A DNA stretch of 64,000 bases, taken from NCBI GenBank assembly GCA_963761525.1, contig CAVXHG010000008.1, forward strand, positions 682,001-746,000. The letters run 5' to 3'. A model generated the notes under the pieces. That model worked only from the letters and a program-made list of their open reading frames with translations. It had not been told where the DNA came from and ran no database searches. The stretch is from BOG-931 sp963761525 (GTDB lineage: Bacteria > Pseudomonadota > Alphaproteobacteria > Rhizobiales > Xanthobacteraceae). Position numbers and translations under genes: made by a program. Each line of letters starts with the position of its first letter. Within the stretch, counting starts at the first letter, position 1. Positions 1-8,499 of this stretch are shown piece by piece.

Positions 1-160
1 CATAGAGGCTGTCGAAGCCGGCGGTTTTGGCGATTCGCGCGATCTCGACACCGTGCACGAGCCGCACCGTCATCGAGGCGACCACCTCGTCGCGGGCGAG
101 CTTTTCCTTCACGTGATTGCGCAGGACGTCGCCGATCCTGACCGACTCTGTGGCTGACAT
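1..160 (-). CDS. HpcH/HpaI-type aldolase, N-terminal fragment (cut by window edge)
   Basis: The reverse strand from the ATG at 158-160 gives 53 codons that run off the left end of the window. The visible residues include VHGVEIARIAKTAGFDSLY, which matches the first strand and helix of the HpcH/HpaI (2,4-dihydroxyhept-2-enedioate/4-hydroxy-2-oxovalerate) aldolase TIM barrel. In that family the enzyme performs metal-dependent class II retro-aldol cleavage of 2-oxo acids in the cytoplasm. It is divergent from the class II aldolase gene at 203, with about 40 bases between the starts, so the two probably share a promoter region and a pathway. The active-site residues lie outside the window. Confidence 0.75.
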   Translation of the reverse strand, partial: MSATESVRIGDVLRNHVKEKLARDEVVASMTVRLVHGVEIARIAKTAGFDSLY

Positions 161-202
161 GATCCGCTCTAAAAGCTATTCTTGAGGTATGGGAGAAACG
201 CC

Positions 203-991
203 GTGAATTATTCGACCGATTTCAAGTCAATCCGCAATGACGTGTCGGCGCAAGAGTGGCAGGCGAGGGTCGATCTCGCCGCCTGCTATCGCCTTGTCGA
301 TCAGTATGCGATGTCGGACCTGATCTACAATCACATCACCGCGCGCATTCCCGGCACCGATCATCTGCTGATCAATCTCTATGGTCTGCTTTACAAGGAG
401 ATCACCGCGTCGAGCCTGGTGAAGATCGACGTCGAGGGCAACATTATCTGGAAGCCGGAGACCGATTACGCCATCAACGTCTCCGGCTATGTGATCCATG
501 GCGCGATCCACAAGGCGCGCGAGGACGTCGCCTGCATACTGCACACCCATACCCGGGCCGGCATGGCGGTGTCGGCGATGCAGTGCGGGCTGTTGCCGCT
601 GTCGCAAACCTCGATCCGTTTCGTCGGCCATATCGGCTATCACGACTACGAGGGGCCTGCGATCGACACCGAGGAGCGCGAGCGGATCGTCGACGATCTC
701 GGGCCGCACGATGCGCTGGTGATGCGCAATCACGGCCTGCTCACCTGCGGCGCCACTATCCAGCAAGCGTTCAATACGATGTATCAGCTCGAGCTGTCCT
801 GCCGCTCACAGGTCGATGCCATGGCGGCGCGCACCGAACTGACGATGCCGGGCGAGAATGTGCTCGCGCACACCGCGCATCTTTATCAGCCCGGCACGCG
901 GCGGCCTTATGGCGTGCTGGAATGGCCGGCGATGCTGCGGCTGCTGGCGGCGACCGAGAAGACCTCAGGCTATCCGCCGCATTGGCATTAG
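203..991 (+). CDS. Class II aldolase/adducin family protein
   Basis: 262 aa if started at GTG 203, which follows GGGAGAA at 191-197; an upstream TTG at 182 lacks a ribosome binding site. The protein has the zinc-site pattern of fuculose-phosphate aldolase-like enzymes: HTHTRAG around residue 120 (the H-x-H pair) and RNHGLL near residue 175 (third His). The family cleaves or epimerises sugar phosphates, or decarboxylates/cleaves small hydroxy-oxo acids; the substrate cannot be read from sequence. Its divergent neighbour is an HpcH-type aldolase, so a role in a carboxylic acid degradation route is likely. The gene is intact and of normal family length. Confidence 0.85.
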   Translation: MNYSTDFKSIRNDVSAQEWQARVDLAACYRLVDQYAMSDLIYNHITARIPGTDHLLINLYGLLYKEITASSLVKIDVEGNIIWKPETDYAINVSGYVIHGAIHKAREDVACILHTHTRAGMAVSAMQCGLLPLSQTSIRFVGHIGYHDYEGPAIDTEERERIVDDLGPHDALVMRNHGLLTCGATIQQAFNTMYQLELSCRSQVDAMAARTELTMPGENVLAHTAHLYQPGTRRPYGVLEWPAMLRLLAATEKTSGYPPHWH

Positions 992-1304
992 GTTCGCAAG
1001 CGCTCCCGGTGCGTTGATACCGGGGGCTGCGTTCAAACACCGGCTATTTGGCCAAGCCACCAGGCCGGAATGGCGTTGCCGCTGTTGTCACAAATGGTCG
1101 AGCGCAAGGCAGCTGGGCCGTAACGCGAAAGTGTTGCCACTTTCGAGCATCCGGCTTGCTAAGGTTGCTAGCGGAATCGTGCCAGGAACCTGCGATCAAG
1201 TGGCAGGTTATTCTCCGGTAAATGGTGTGGCGGGCAGGCGCCAAGGTTCTTGCCGTACATTCTTTTGTTTATTTCGCTGTGAATTTAGCACTTTTGGAAC
1301 GCCG
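992..1304. other. Intergenic region without recognised gene (313 bp)
   Basis: No credible coding frame of its own. It forms the leader of the PLP enzyme at 1305. I looked for a SAM-II-type riboswitch, which often precedes methionine/cysteine genes in alphaproteobacteria, but could not match its conserved core. The only visible structure is a short GCTAGC palindrome near 1166. Confidence 0.4.
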
Positions 1305-2459
1305 ATGGATGATCGGACTAAGCCTGAGTTAAGCCTGAAAACCCTGGCTGCGCAGCCTCCTGGTGCTGACGAACTCATCACCGGCGCGGTAACGCAGCCC
1401 ATCCACATGTCGGCGACCTATCTTCGCGACCCGGATAACCGATATCCGACGAGCCACGTCTACGGGCGCAGCGACAATGTTTCGATGCAGCAGGGCGAAG
1501 CACTGATCGCAGCAATGGAAGGAGCGGACGAAGCGCTGCTGTTCGGCTCCGGCATGGCGGCGGCGAGCAGCGTCTTTCTCGCGCTTGAGCGCCCAACCCA
1601 CATCATCGCTTCGCAGGTCATGTATTGGGGATTTCGCTCATGGCTGCGGGAGATCGCCCGGTATGGGCACAGCGTATCTTTCGTGGAGACGTCCGATCTC
1701 GATGCCGTGCGCGCGGCTGTGAGGCCTGGCTCGACCGGATTGTTCTGGATTGAGACGCCAAGCAACCCGCTTTGGACCATCAGCGATATCGCCGCGATCG
1801 CCGAAATCGCCCACGCCGCCGACGCGCTGGTCTGTGTCAATTCGACAGTAGCAACGCCGGTATTCACGCGGCCGCTATCGCTCGGCGCGGATATCGTGAT
1901 GCATTCGGCAACCAAATACCTCAACGGCCATTCCGACATCGTGGCCGGTGCGCTGGCAACGGCGAGCGACGGACCGTTGTGGTCGCAGATCTGCAAGGTA
2001 CGCGACCATCTCGGCAATGCCTTGAGCGCCTTTGACGCCTGGCTGTTGATCCGCGGTATGCGCACGCTCGATGTCCGCGTGCGCAATCAAGCGCGCTCGG
2101 CGGCGATGATTGCGGCGCGCCTGGTTGGCCATCCGGCGATTGCGCAAGTGTTGTATCCCGGATTGCCGGAACATCCGGGTCACGATACTGCGTTACGGCA
2201 AATGAACGGCGGCTTTGGTGGGATGTTCTCAGTCCGCATCAGAAAAGGCGAGAAAGCCGCGATCGCGGTGGCCGCAGCGGTGAACCTCTGGAAGCGGGCG
2301 ACGTCGTTCGGCGGCATCGAAAGCCTGATCGAGCATCGCGCCTCCATCGAGGGTGCGGACTCGCCATGTCCTGCCGACCTGTTGCGCTTTTCGGTCGGGC
2401 TTGAAGACATCGACGAACTTTATGCTGATCTGACAGGTGCGCTCGCGGCGGCGCGCTGA
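1305..2459 (+). CDS. Trans-sulfuration PLP enzyme (cystathionine gamma-synthase/beta-lyase family)
   Basis: 384 aa from ATG 1305 (MDDRTKPELS). The open frame extends upstream, but the family homology starts here with the typical THAVQPP-like region (LKTLAAQPPGAD) and the GAVTQPIHMSATY segment. The PLP-binding lysine sits in HSATKYLNGHSD, and the GMAAASS stretch matches the cofactor phosphate loop. Members (MetB, MetC, MetZ, methionine gamma-lyase) perform beta- or gamma-elimination or replacement on cysteine/homoserine derivatives in the cytoplasm. The C-terminal SLIEHRASIEG is the usual SLVEHPA region, as in the MetC-like subgroup. Which reaction it catalyses is unknown. It is not clustered with other sulfur genes. 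Confidence 0.88.
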   Translation: MDDRTKPELSLKTLAAQPPGADELITGAVTQPIHMSATYLRDPDNRYPTSHVYGRSDNVSMQQGEALIAAMEGADEALLFGSGMAAASSVFLALERPTHIIASQVMYWGFRSWLREIARYGHSVSFVETSDLDAVRAAVRPGSTGLFWIETPSNPLWTISDIAAIAEIAHAADALVCVNSTVATPVFTRPLSLGADIVMHSATKYLNGHSDIVAGALATASDGPLWSQICKVRDHLGNALSAFDAWLLIRGMRTLDVRVRNQARSAAMIAARLVGHPAIAQVLYPGLPEHPGHDTALRQMNGGFGGMFSVRIRKGEKAAIAVAAAVNLWKRATSFGGIESLIEHRASIEGADSPCPADLLRFSVGLEDIDELYADLTGALAAAR

Positions 2460-2488
2460 TCGCGCCCCGCGAGCTCAGTGATTTGCTG

Positions 2489-2941
2489 CTAGAGTTCTTT
2501 CCCCAGGAAGCGGTCGATCGAGTAGGGACCGCCACCGCGGATTGCGAACAGGAAGCAGACTGCGCCGATAAGCAGCACATATTCGTATCCGCCGCCGCCG
2601 GCCGCATAACCCTTTGCGAAGTGTACCGCCAACAGGGCAATCAGCATTTCAATGGCGAGTGCGGCCGCGAAAAAGCGCGTGAATAATCCGACGATCAGGC
2701 AGATGCCGCCGACCAGCTCCAGGCCCATGGTGACATAGGCCCAGGTCAATGCCGGCTCGAGACCGTTCTTGGCGAAGATGTTTGTTGCAATGGCGTCGGC
2801 ACCGGCTTTGAACTTGCCCGACACGTGCATCAAAAACATGATGCCGATAAGGATGCGCACGAACGTCTCCGCGATCGGCAACATCTTCTGATAAAACCCG
2901 GCAAGTCCCGGATGGAGTAATTTTGCTTCAGCCTGAGCCAT
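2489..2941 (-). CDS. DoxX family membrane protein
   Basis: 150 aa with four predicted membrane segments, including IGIMFLMHVSGKFKAG near residues 36-51 and LLIGAVCFLFAI near 122-133. The first helix followed by a G/K-F pair, plus LVGGICLIVGLFTR, are standard for DoxX/DoxD-like proteins, named after the small subunit of archaeal thiosulfate:quinone oxidoreductase. In bacteria most members are of unknown function, some linked to redox stress in the inner membrane. It stands alone, reading toward the PLP gene. A second DoxX is at 15383, but the two are not close copies. Confidence 0.85.
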   Translation of the reverse strand: MAQAEAKLLHPGLAGFYQKMLPIAETFVRILIGIMFLMHVSGKFKAGADAIATNIFAKNGLEPALTWAYVTMGLELVGGICLIVGLFTRFFAAALAIEMLIALLAVHFAKGYAAGGGGYEYVLLIGAVCFLFAIRGGGPYSIDRFLGKEL

Positions 2942-3338
2942 GGCCCGTTCCCTTCTGTTTTATTGCCCCCAGCGGTATGCCGGCCTTGCGCCGGCATGCC
3001 CGATAACAACCCTGCGGAGGGCAGGGTTAGTCCAACTGCGCTCGATGTTATCACACCGATGTTGACCGGTAATGCGTCCGACGGGCGAAGTCGATCTTAT
3101 TCACTACTCACACAAAGCGGTGGCAATGACGTATTAAGACAGCGCGAGCTCGTGAGTTGCGCGCAATCTTCAAGCGATCGGCCGTACGGGCGTAAATTAT
3201 TATTTCCTTGAGTCCCGACTGATCGCGGCCTAAATGCCGCCTATGCGCGTCGGTCGCGCGCAAAATGGCCATGTACGCAGGCACTGGCGGTCCGGCATCA
3301 AAAATAAAAGTCCTGTCGAAGCGAGGGAGATGATCCGG
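2942..3338. other. Intergenic region with two perfect hairpins
   Basis: No gene seen. Two strong inverted repeats lie close together: ATGCCGG 2977-2983 with CCGGCAT 2991-2997 (7-base loop), and AACCCTGC 3008-3015 with GCAGGGTT 3021-3028 (5-base loop). The region separates two divergently read genes (doxX and the metallo-hydrolase), so the hairpins are leader or promoter structures, or a small repetitive element, rather than terminators of those genes. Confidence 0.5.
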
Positions 3339-4325
3339 ATGCTCACACGCAACCCCTATTCGATAACGCGCCGCGGCATGCTTGCGGGCGCATCTTCGCT
3401 GGCTGCCGGTGGATTGGTCGGTGCGGCCGCGCAACCGGCTTTTGCGAAGGCACCGCTGCTTCAGACGCGGGCACCCGCGTTCTACCGCTTCGATATCGGC
3501 AATATTCAAGCGACGGTGATTTCCGACGGGCCGTTGAGCTTCAACAGCAAGATTTTCCGCGGCGCGCCGGACGATCAGATCAAGCAGCTTTTGGCGGATG
3601 ACTTCGTGCAGCCCGAAGCCGTGCGGATGGAGCAGAACATCCTGATGCTCAATACCGGCGAGAAGCTGTTGATGATCGATACCGGAATGCTTTCCATGAA
3701 GGCAGCGAACGCGCCTTCGGGACGCATTCTCGAAAGCCTGGCACAGGCTGGCTTCGATCCTAAAGACGTCGATGCGATCATATTGTCACATCCGCACATC
3801 GATCATGCTGCCGGCATCATGAGTGCGGACGGGCAAACGCGCTTGTTCCCGAACGCTCAAATCTACACTACCGAGGCAGACTTCAAGTTCTGGACGAACG
3901 AGCAACTCTTGGGCACGCCAGCGGAGTTTTCAGCGCGCACGGCGATAAAGAATTTGTTGCCCAACAAGGACCGGCTGGTGATGTACAAGGATGGCCAAGA
4001 GATCTTTCCGGGCATTGTGGCGATCTCTACGCCCGGTCATACCGTCGGCCATTCATCGTTCATGATAACGTCGGCCGGCAAGTCGCTTTGTTACACCGGC
4101 GACGTCGTGCTGCATGACATCATGCTGCGGAATCCGAAAGTTGCGGTCACCTTTGACACGGACTCCCAACTAGGGGTCGCGACCCGGATCAAAACCCTCG
4201 ACATGCTCTCGGCGGACAAGATTCCGTCGCTAGTCTATCACATGCCGTGGCCGGGCATCGGCCATATCGTCAAGGAAGGCGACGGCTATCGTTTCGCGGA
4301 AATACCAATTTTGCCGGTGCTGTAG
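3339..4325 (+). CDS. MBL-fold metallo-hydrolase, Tat-exported
   Basis: 328 aa from ATG 3339, which has GAGGGAGA at a good distance upstream. The N-terminus reads SITRRGMLAGASS followed by a hydrophobic stretch and AQPAFAKA, a twin-arginine-type signal with a likely Ala-x-Ala cleavage site around residue 36. Metal ligands are all visible: HPHIDH (H-x-H-x-D-H) near 150, GHTVGHSS near 240, YTGDVVLHD near 258 and YHMPWPGIGH near 307. The protein is thus a periplasmic zinc hydrolase of the broad metallo-beta-lactamase superfamily. Lactonase or aryl ester activity is possible; beta-lactamase activity is not implied. Confidence 0.87.
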   Translation: MLTRNPYSITRRGMLAGASSLAAGGLVGAAAQPAFAKAPLLQTRAPAFYRFDIGNIQATVISDGPLSFNSKIFRGAPDDQIKQLLADDFVQPEAVRMEQNILMLNTGEKLLMIDTGMLSMKAANAPSGRILESLAQAGFDPKDVDAIILSHPHIDHAAGIMSADGQTRLFPNAQIYTTEADFKFWTNEQLLGTPAEFSARTAIKNLLPNKDRLVMYKDGQEIFPGIVAISTPGHTVGHSSFMITSAGKSLCYTGDVVLHDIMLRNPKVAVTFDTDSQLGVATRIKTLDMLSADKIPSLVYHMPWPGIGHIVKEGDGYRFAEIPILPVL

Positions 4326-4349
4326 AACCGCAACGCTAGAGAAAATGTA

Positions 4350-4379
4350 AAGGGCGCGGCCATTGTGAGCCGCGCCCTT
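4350..4379. terminator. Bidirectional terminator hairpin
   Basis: A perfect 11-bp stem (AAGGGCGCGGC 4350-4360 with GCCGCGCCCTT 4369-4379) around an 8-base loop lies between the convergent metallo-hydrolase (+) and GST (-) genes. A-rich sequence on one side and T-containing sequence on the other suit intrinsic termination of both. Confidence 0.8.
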
Positions 4380-4401
4380 CATTATTCAACCGCCGGAGTT
4401 A

Positions 4402-5046
4402 TCACGCCGCCTTGGCGAACTCCGCCTGCACCGCTTTTTCGTGGGCCAGGCATTTCTGGACGCTGGGACGCTGCTGCATACGGGCATAATGCGCCTGACA
4501 GTTGGGATACTTGGCGAGATCCAGCTCGAACTGCGTGCCGCGGCGGAAGGTCCAGAAGAAATGGGCGTCGGCTGCGGTAAAGTGATCGAAGAAATAGTCG
4601 CGGCTGGCGAGCATTTCATCGGCAATCTTGTAGTTTGCATAAAGCTGCTCGGCGGCGAGCCGTCGCACGCTGTCGTCGGCGCCGGGCACGTCACAGACCC
4701 GGGGCGGGGAGTTGGTCCTTGCCAGGAAAGGATGAATTCCGGACGCGCACCATGACATGATCGAGATGGCGTTGAGCTCGGCCCATGGATCCTTCGGCAG
4801 AAGATTTGCCTGCGGAAAGTTGCGTGCGATCCACATGTTGATCGCGACATTCTCAGTCAGGATTTTCCCATCGACGATCAGCACCGGAACTTTGTGTTTG
4901 GGATTGAGCTTCAAATAGTCCGGCGTGTTTTGCTCGTCTTTGCGCAGGTTGACGTTGCGAACCGTAAAGTCGGCGCCGGCTTCGGTCAGGTTCACATAAG
5001 GCGCGAGCGCACAGGTTATCGGCGAATAATAAAGCGTGATTTGCAT
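4402..5046 (-). CDS. Glutathione S-transferase family protein
   Basis: 214 aa; the ATG at 5046 is preceded by AGGAG. The N-terminal thioredoxin-like domain (residues 1-80) starts MQITLYYSPITCALAPYV, with the S/C pattern of beta-class bacterial GSTs (SPxxCSL), and contains KVPVLIVDGKILTENVAI, the cis-proline and glutathione-binding region. The all-helical C-terminal domain follows. Such enzymes conjugate or reduce electrophiles with glutathione in the cytoplasm. Its position beside two Bug genes suggests a role in handling a xenobiotic or aromatic substrate, but nothing in the sequence fixes this. Confidence 0.88.
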   Translation of the reverse strand: MQITLYYSPITCALAPYVNLTEAGADFTVRNVNLRKDEQNTPDYLKLNPKHKVPVLIVDGKILTENVAINMWIARNFPQANLLPKDPWAELNAISIMSWCASGIHPFLARTNSPPRVCDVPGADDSVRRLAAEQLYANYKIADEMLASRDYFFDHFTAADAHFFWTFRRGTQFELDLAKYPNCQAHYARMQQRPSVQKCLAHEKAVQAEFAKAA

Positions 5047-5099
5047 CGGTTACTCCTGACATCAGGCGTGGCGTTCGAAATAGGGGAAGTTGGCGCTGG

Positions 5100-6089
5100 C
5101 TAGGTCGGCTGAATGCCGGCGAGTTTAGCGGCGTCGCGCATCTGGTCATAGTCGGTTTTGATGAAGGCGGCGAAGCCTTTTGCCGTCATTTGTTCGGGCG
5201 TGGCGACTTCGGAGCCGAGTGCAACCAGCTTTTCGGCGGCCGGAGAACCGCTGGCGAGGCCCTTCTCTACAGCGGCTTGAATCTGGGCGACGATGGCATC
5301 CGGAGTTTTTGCCGGAGCCAGGATGCCGATGAAGCTCTGCGCGGTGAATCCTTTGACACCGCTCTCGTCGAAAGTCGGGATGTCGGGCGCGAGCTTCGAG
5401 CGATGCAGCGCCGCGATGGCAACGATGTGCGCTTTCTTGTCATTGTGCATCGGCAGCGCGGTCGAGAATTCTGTCATCGCGCCACTGATGCTGCCGCCGA
5501 GCAGGTCCGGCGTCAGCGCGCCGCCGCCGCGATAGGGCACATGGGTGATGTTCGCGCCGGTCGCGGCCTTGAAGCGTTCCAGCGTCATGTGCGTTGCGCT
5601 GCCGACGCCGCTGGTCGCGATCGTCATCGGCGTTTTCTTGCTTGCAGCGACAAAATCAGAAACGGTCTTGGCTTCGACGTCGTTGCTCAAGATCAGCGCG
5701 TGCGGCACGTAGCTCGTGAGCGCGATCGGAGCAAAATCCGTCAGCGGATCGTAGCCAAGCTTGAGATGAATGAACGGGTTGACCGTCAGCGGACCGTTCG
5801 AGCCGACCAGCAGCGTGTAGCCGTCGGGCGTGGCCTTGGCGACAAATTCAGCGCCGATGCCGCCGCCGGCACCGCCGCGGTTTTCGACCACAACGGTCCC
5901 ATTAAGCCCTCTGCCTATCAGGTCACCGGCGATGCGGCCGACAATGTCGGCGTTGCCGCCCGCCGCGAATGGCACCACGAGCTGGATCGGCCGCGCCGGG
6001 TAATCGGCCGCAAACAACCGTTGCGGGGCCAGCGTGCCGGCGGATGCAGCGGCGAGGCTGCCAACAAACAAGCGGCGTGAAATCATCAT
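5100..6089 (-). CDS. Bug/TctC-family periplasmic solute-binding protein
   Basis: 329 aa, start ATG 6089 behind GGGGGAGA. An N-terminal signal (RRLFVGSLAAASAGTLAPQ) precedes the mature domain, beginning DYPARPIQLVVPFAAGG, the hallmark beta1 loop of Bug proteins. GRGLNGTVVVENRGGAGG and DGYTLLVGSNG complete the ligand-binding signature; FIGILAPAKTP is the C-terminal lobe motif. Bug proteins bind carboxylates such as tricarboxylates, amino acids or aromatic acids for a TctAB permease. No TctA/TctB gene is nearby. It follows the Bug at 6126-7112 on the same strand after 36 bases and is probably co-transcribed with it. Confidence 0.92.
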   Translation of the reverse strand: MMISRRLFVGSLAAASAGTLAPQRLFAADYPARPIQLVVPFAAGGNADIVGRIAGDLIGRGLNGTVVVENRGGAGGGIGAEFVAKATPDGYTLLVGSNGPLTVNPFIHLKLGYDPLTDFAPIALTSYVPHALILSNDVEAKTVSDFVAASKKTPMTIATSGVGSATHMTLERFKAATGANITHVPYRGGGALTPDLLGGSISGAMTEFSTALPMHNDKKAHIVAIAALHRSKLAPDIPTFDESGVKGFTAQSFIGILAPAKTPDAIVAQIQAAVEKGLASGSPAAEKLVALGSEVATPEQMTAKGFAAFIKTDYDQMRDAAKLAGIQPT

Positions 6090-6125
6090 TGGTGTCTCCC
6101 CCGAATATTCTCTGGTCCGGCCGAT

Positions 6126-7112
6126 TTAGTCGGACTTGATGTTGTTCTCTTTCACTACAGGTCCCCACTGCGCCATCTGAGCTGCGAGAAACTTCGCTTC
6201 TACCTGGGCATCGCCGAGAATAAGCGAGACCTGAAGGCTATCGGTCAGCGTTTTACTCACAACCGGATCGCGCAGGCTATCGCCAAGCGCCGCGGCAAAA
6301 CGCTCCACAATCGGCTTCGGCGTTCCAGCCGGGGCGAATACGCCCCACCAGGCGTAAGATTCGAAGCCGGCAAAACCGGCTTCGATTGCGGTTTGGACGT
6401 CGGGCAGATTGGGCATTCGGGTTTTGCCGGTCTGCAATATCGGCACGATGGTCTTTGAATTGGCCTGCGGCATGACCAGCGCGGCACTGCCGATGATGAG
6501 ATCGACGTGACCGGCGATGGCGTCATTCATCGCCGGGCCGCCGCCGCGATAGGGGACATGAACGAGTTTGCAGCCGGCACGCTCGCTCAGCAGCGTCATG
6601 GTCAGGTGACCGACGCTGCCGCTGCCGATGGTCGCATAAGTGATGGTGTCGGGCTTTTGCTTCGCCGCCGCGACCACATCGGCGAAGGTTTTGTAGGGAC
6701 GCGACGGATGGGTCGCCAGCACGTTCGGCGCGGTGCCGATCAGCATGACCGGTTCGAGATCCTTCACCGTGTCGAAGTTAAGATCGAACAGGAATGGGTT
6801 CACCGCGTGCGAGTCGAACACGAATACCCAAGTGTTACCGTCCGGCGGTGATTTCGCGGCGATCTCGGTGCCGAGCGCTCCGGACGAGCCGGGCCGGTTT
6901 TCGATGACGATCGAGGCACCGAGCTTCTGCTGCATGCCGCCCTGCGCCATGCGCGCAATCGGGTCGACGCTGCCGCCGGGCGGAAACGGCACGATGATCT
7001 TGATGATCCCGGACGGCCAAGACGTTGACTGCGCATGCGCGAACTTCGTCAATGCCGGCACCAGTGGCGACGCAATCGCGCCGGCCACGACGGATCGCCG
7101 TGTGAAGTCCAT
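6126..7112 (-). CDS. Bug/TctC-family periplasmic solute-binding protein
   Basis: 328 aa with start ATG 7112 behind GGGAGAG. The N-terminus has MDFTRRSVVAGAIASPL, a Tat-like twin-arginine signal. The mature part carries GIIKIIVPFPPGGSVD, VIENRPGSSGALGTE and WGVFAPAGTPKP, all standard Bug motifs. It is upstream of another Bug gene and downstream of a family-3 binding protein on the same strand (7142-7939), giving three consecutive binding-protein genes and no permease. The ligand is unknown. The two adjacent Bugs differ clearly in sequence, so this is not a recent tandem duplication. Confidence 0.92.
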   Translation of the reverse strand: MDFTRRSVVAGAIASPLVPALTKFAHAQSTSWPSGIIKIIVPFPPGGSVDPIARMAQGGMQQKLGASIVIENRPGSSGALGTEIAAKSPPDGNTWVFVFDSHAVNPFLFDLNFDTVKDLEPVMLIGTAPNVLATHPSRPYKTFADVVAAAKQKPDTITYATIGSGSVGHLTMTLLSERAGCKLVHVPYRGGGPAMNDAIAGHVDLIIGSAALVMPQANSKTIVPILQTGKTRMPNLPDVQTAIEAGFAGFESYAWWGVFAPAGTPKPIVERFAAALGDSLRDPVVSKTLTDSLQVSLILGDAQVEAKFLAAQMAQWGPVVKENNIKSD

Positions 7113-7141
7113 TTTTCTCTCCCTGGTCTTTTTATCGTTTG

Positions 7142-7939
7142 TCAGTTGGCCGGCGGCGCGACCGGCGCGGTCTGGCCGGAACGCTTCAAGGCATCGGCAA
7201 CGAAGCCGTTGGCTTTCATCTCTTCAACAAATTGCCGCAGATAGGCAAGGCCGGCCGCTGCCCTGCCTTTAGGCGTACCGATCGCCTGCTGGATTTCCTC
7301 GAAGGCATCCGGCATGACGCGCGTATCGGAATGATCCTTGGCATAGGCATCAAGCGGTTCGCGGACGCCGGCGGCGGCGTCAAGATGCTGATCAAGGAAA
7401 GGTTCGATACCGCCCGCGGCGCCGCCTTTCGGATTGCGGACCAGCACCGCGTTTTTCAGCGTGCGCGTCAGATATAGATCGTAGACCGAGCCGAGCCCGA
7501 CGCCGATCTTGCGGCCCGGCGTATCGACGTCGGCGACATTCTTGAACGGCGCATCCTTAGCGACAAGGTAAGTGCCTTGAATGAGCAGGTAGGGCGGAGT
7601 GAAATCCACCTCCGTGGCCCGTGCCGGCTCGATGGCAATGAAGCCGATATCCCAGGCGTTTTCCTTGGCGCCGTCGAACGTCTTGCCGGCTGATGGATAG
7701 ATCACGAATTCAACCGGCACGCCGAGCCGCTTGGCGAGCGCCGTGGCCAGCTCAGGCGTGACGCCGACCGGCTCGCCGTTTGCGCCTTTCTGCACCAGCA
7801 CCGGATTGCCGAAATTCATCGCAGCTCGCAGCTTGCCGGTCGGCGCCAGCTCCTTGATCACGTCGGGCGGCGCGGTCTGCGCGCCCGCCACGCCGGAGGT
7901 TGCGAAGACAACGAGCAGGGCGGTTATGACTTTCAGCAT
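7142..7939 (-). CDS. ABC-type amino-acid/solute-binding protein, family 3
   Basis: 265 aa from ATG 7939. An ATG four codons upstream overlaps the GAGGAA ribosome binding site and is unlikely. A Sec signal (MLKVITALLVVFATSGVAGA) is followed by the SBP_bac_3 fold: LRAAMNFGNPVLV, GVTPELATALAKRLGVPVEF, WDIGFIAIEPARATEVDF and GVGLGSVYDLYLTR. Family members deliver polar amino acids or related acids to ABC importers, but no permease or ATPase gene is adjacent. It is the first gene of a minus-strand run with two Bugs. Confidence 0.88.
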   Translation of the reverse strand: MLKVITALLVVFATSGVAGAQTAPPDVIKELAPTGKLRAAMNFGNPVLVQKGANGEPVGVTPELATALAKRLGVPVEFVIYPSAGKTFDGAKENAWDIGFIAIEPARATEVDFTPPYLLIQGTYLVAKDAPFKNVADVDTPGRKIGVGLGSVYDLYLTRTLKNAVLVRNPKGGAAGGIEPFLDQHLDAAAGVREPLDAYAKDHSDTRVMPDAFEEIQQAIGTPKGRAAAGLAYLRQFVEEMKANGFVADALKRSGQTAPVAPPAN

Positions 7940-8052
7940 GGCGTTCCTCATTAAGGCCGATTTATCGCGGCGTCTTTTGTGAGTATGAGTGTTTTTGGGA
8001 ATACGAGTGTTGGCGTGCCACCGTCAAGGATACGAACGAAAGGAACGATGCA

Positions 8053-8463
8053 ATGAAAATCGATGGTTCATGCGCCTGCGGCGCCATCCGGATCGAAGGT
8101 GAAGCTGATCCGGAAAGGACGCAAATGTGCCATTGTACCGATTGTCAGTCCGGCACCGGCACTGCGTTCCGCGTCTCCATTCCGGTTCCCGGCACAACTT
8201 TCAAGATGACCGGCACGCCGACGACATTCCTCAAGATGACGGCAGATAGCGGAAAACCGCGGGCGCAGGCGTTTTGTCCAACATGCGGGTCGCCGATCTA
8301 TTCGACGACGCCTGGCGATGGCGTGCAGCCGTCCTATACCGTGCGGGTTGGTCTCTTGCGGCAGCGCGACCAGCTCATTCCGCGGCGGCAGAACTGGTAT
8401 AGCTCGGCGCGTCCGTGGGTGACCGACATCGACTCGATCCCCAAGAACCCGAAACAGGGATGA
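8053..8463 (+). CDS. GFA family protein (glutathione-dependent formaldehyde-activating-like, zinc-binding)
   Basis: 136 aa. The GFA/CENP-V fold is identified by the cysteine pattern CACGAIR near the N-terminus, CHCTDCQ near 35-40 and CPTCGSPIY near 78-86, which together bind two zinc ions. The founding member, Gfa of Paracoccus, was proposed to speed S-hydroxymethylglutathione formation; most members have no proven reaction. Cytoplasmic, no signal. It is a single gene between a minus-strand binding protein (divergent) and a convergent amidohydrolase. Confidence 0.88.
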   Translation: MKIDGSCACGAIRIEGEADPERTQMCHCTDCQSGTGTAFRVSIPVPGTTFKMTGTPTTFLKMTADSGKPRAQAFCPTCGSPIYSTTPGDGVQPSYTVRVGLLRQRDQLIPRRQNWYSSARPWVTDIDSIPKNPKQG

Positions 8464-8499
8464 CGCTGGCTCGCGATTGCGGCGCGGCGGCCGCGTCTC

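Noticed and set aside
992..1304. Possible SAM-II-type riboswitch before the trans-sulfuration enzyme
   Set aside because: Its conserved core could not be matched; only a short palindrome is present.
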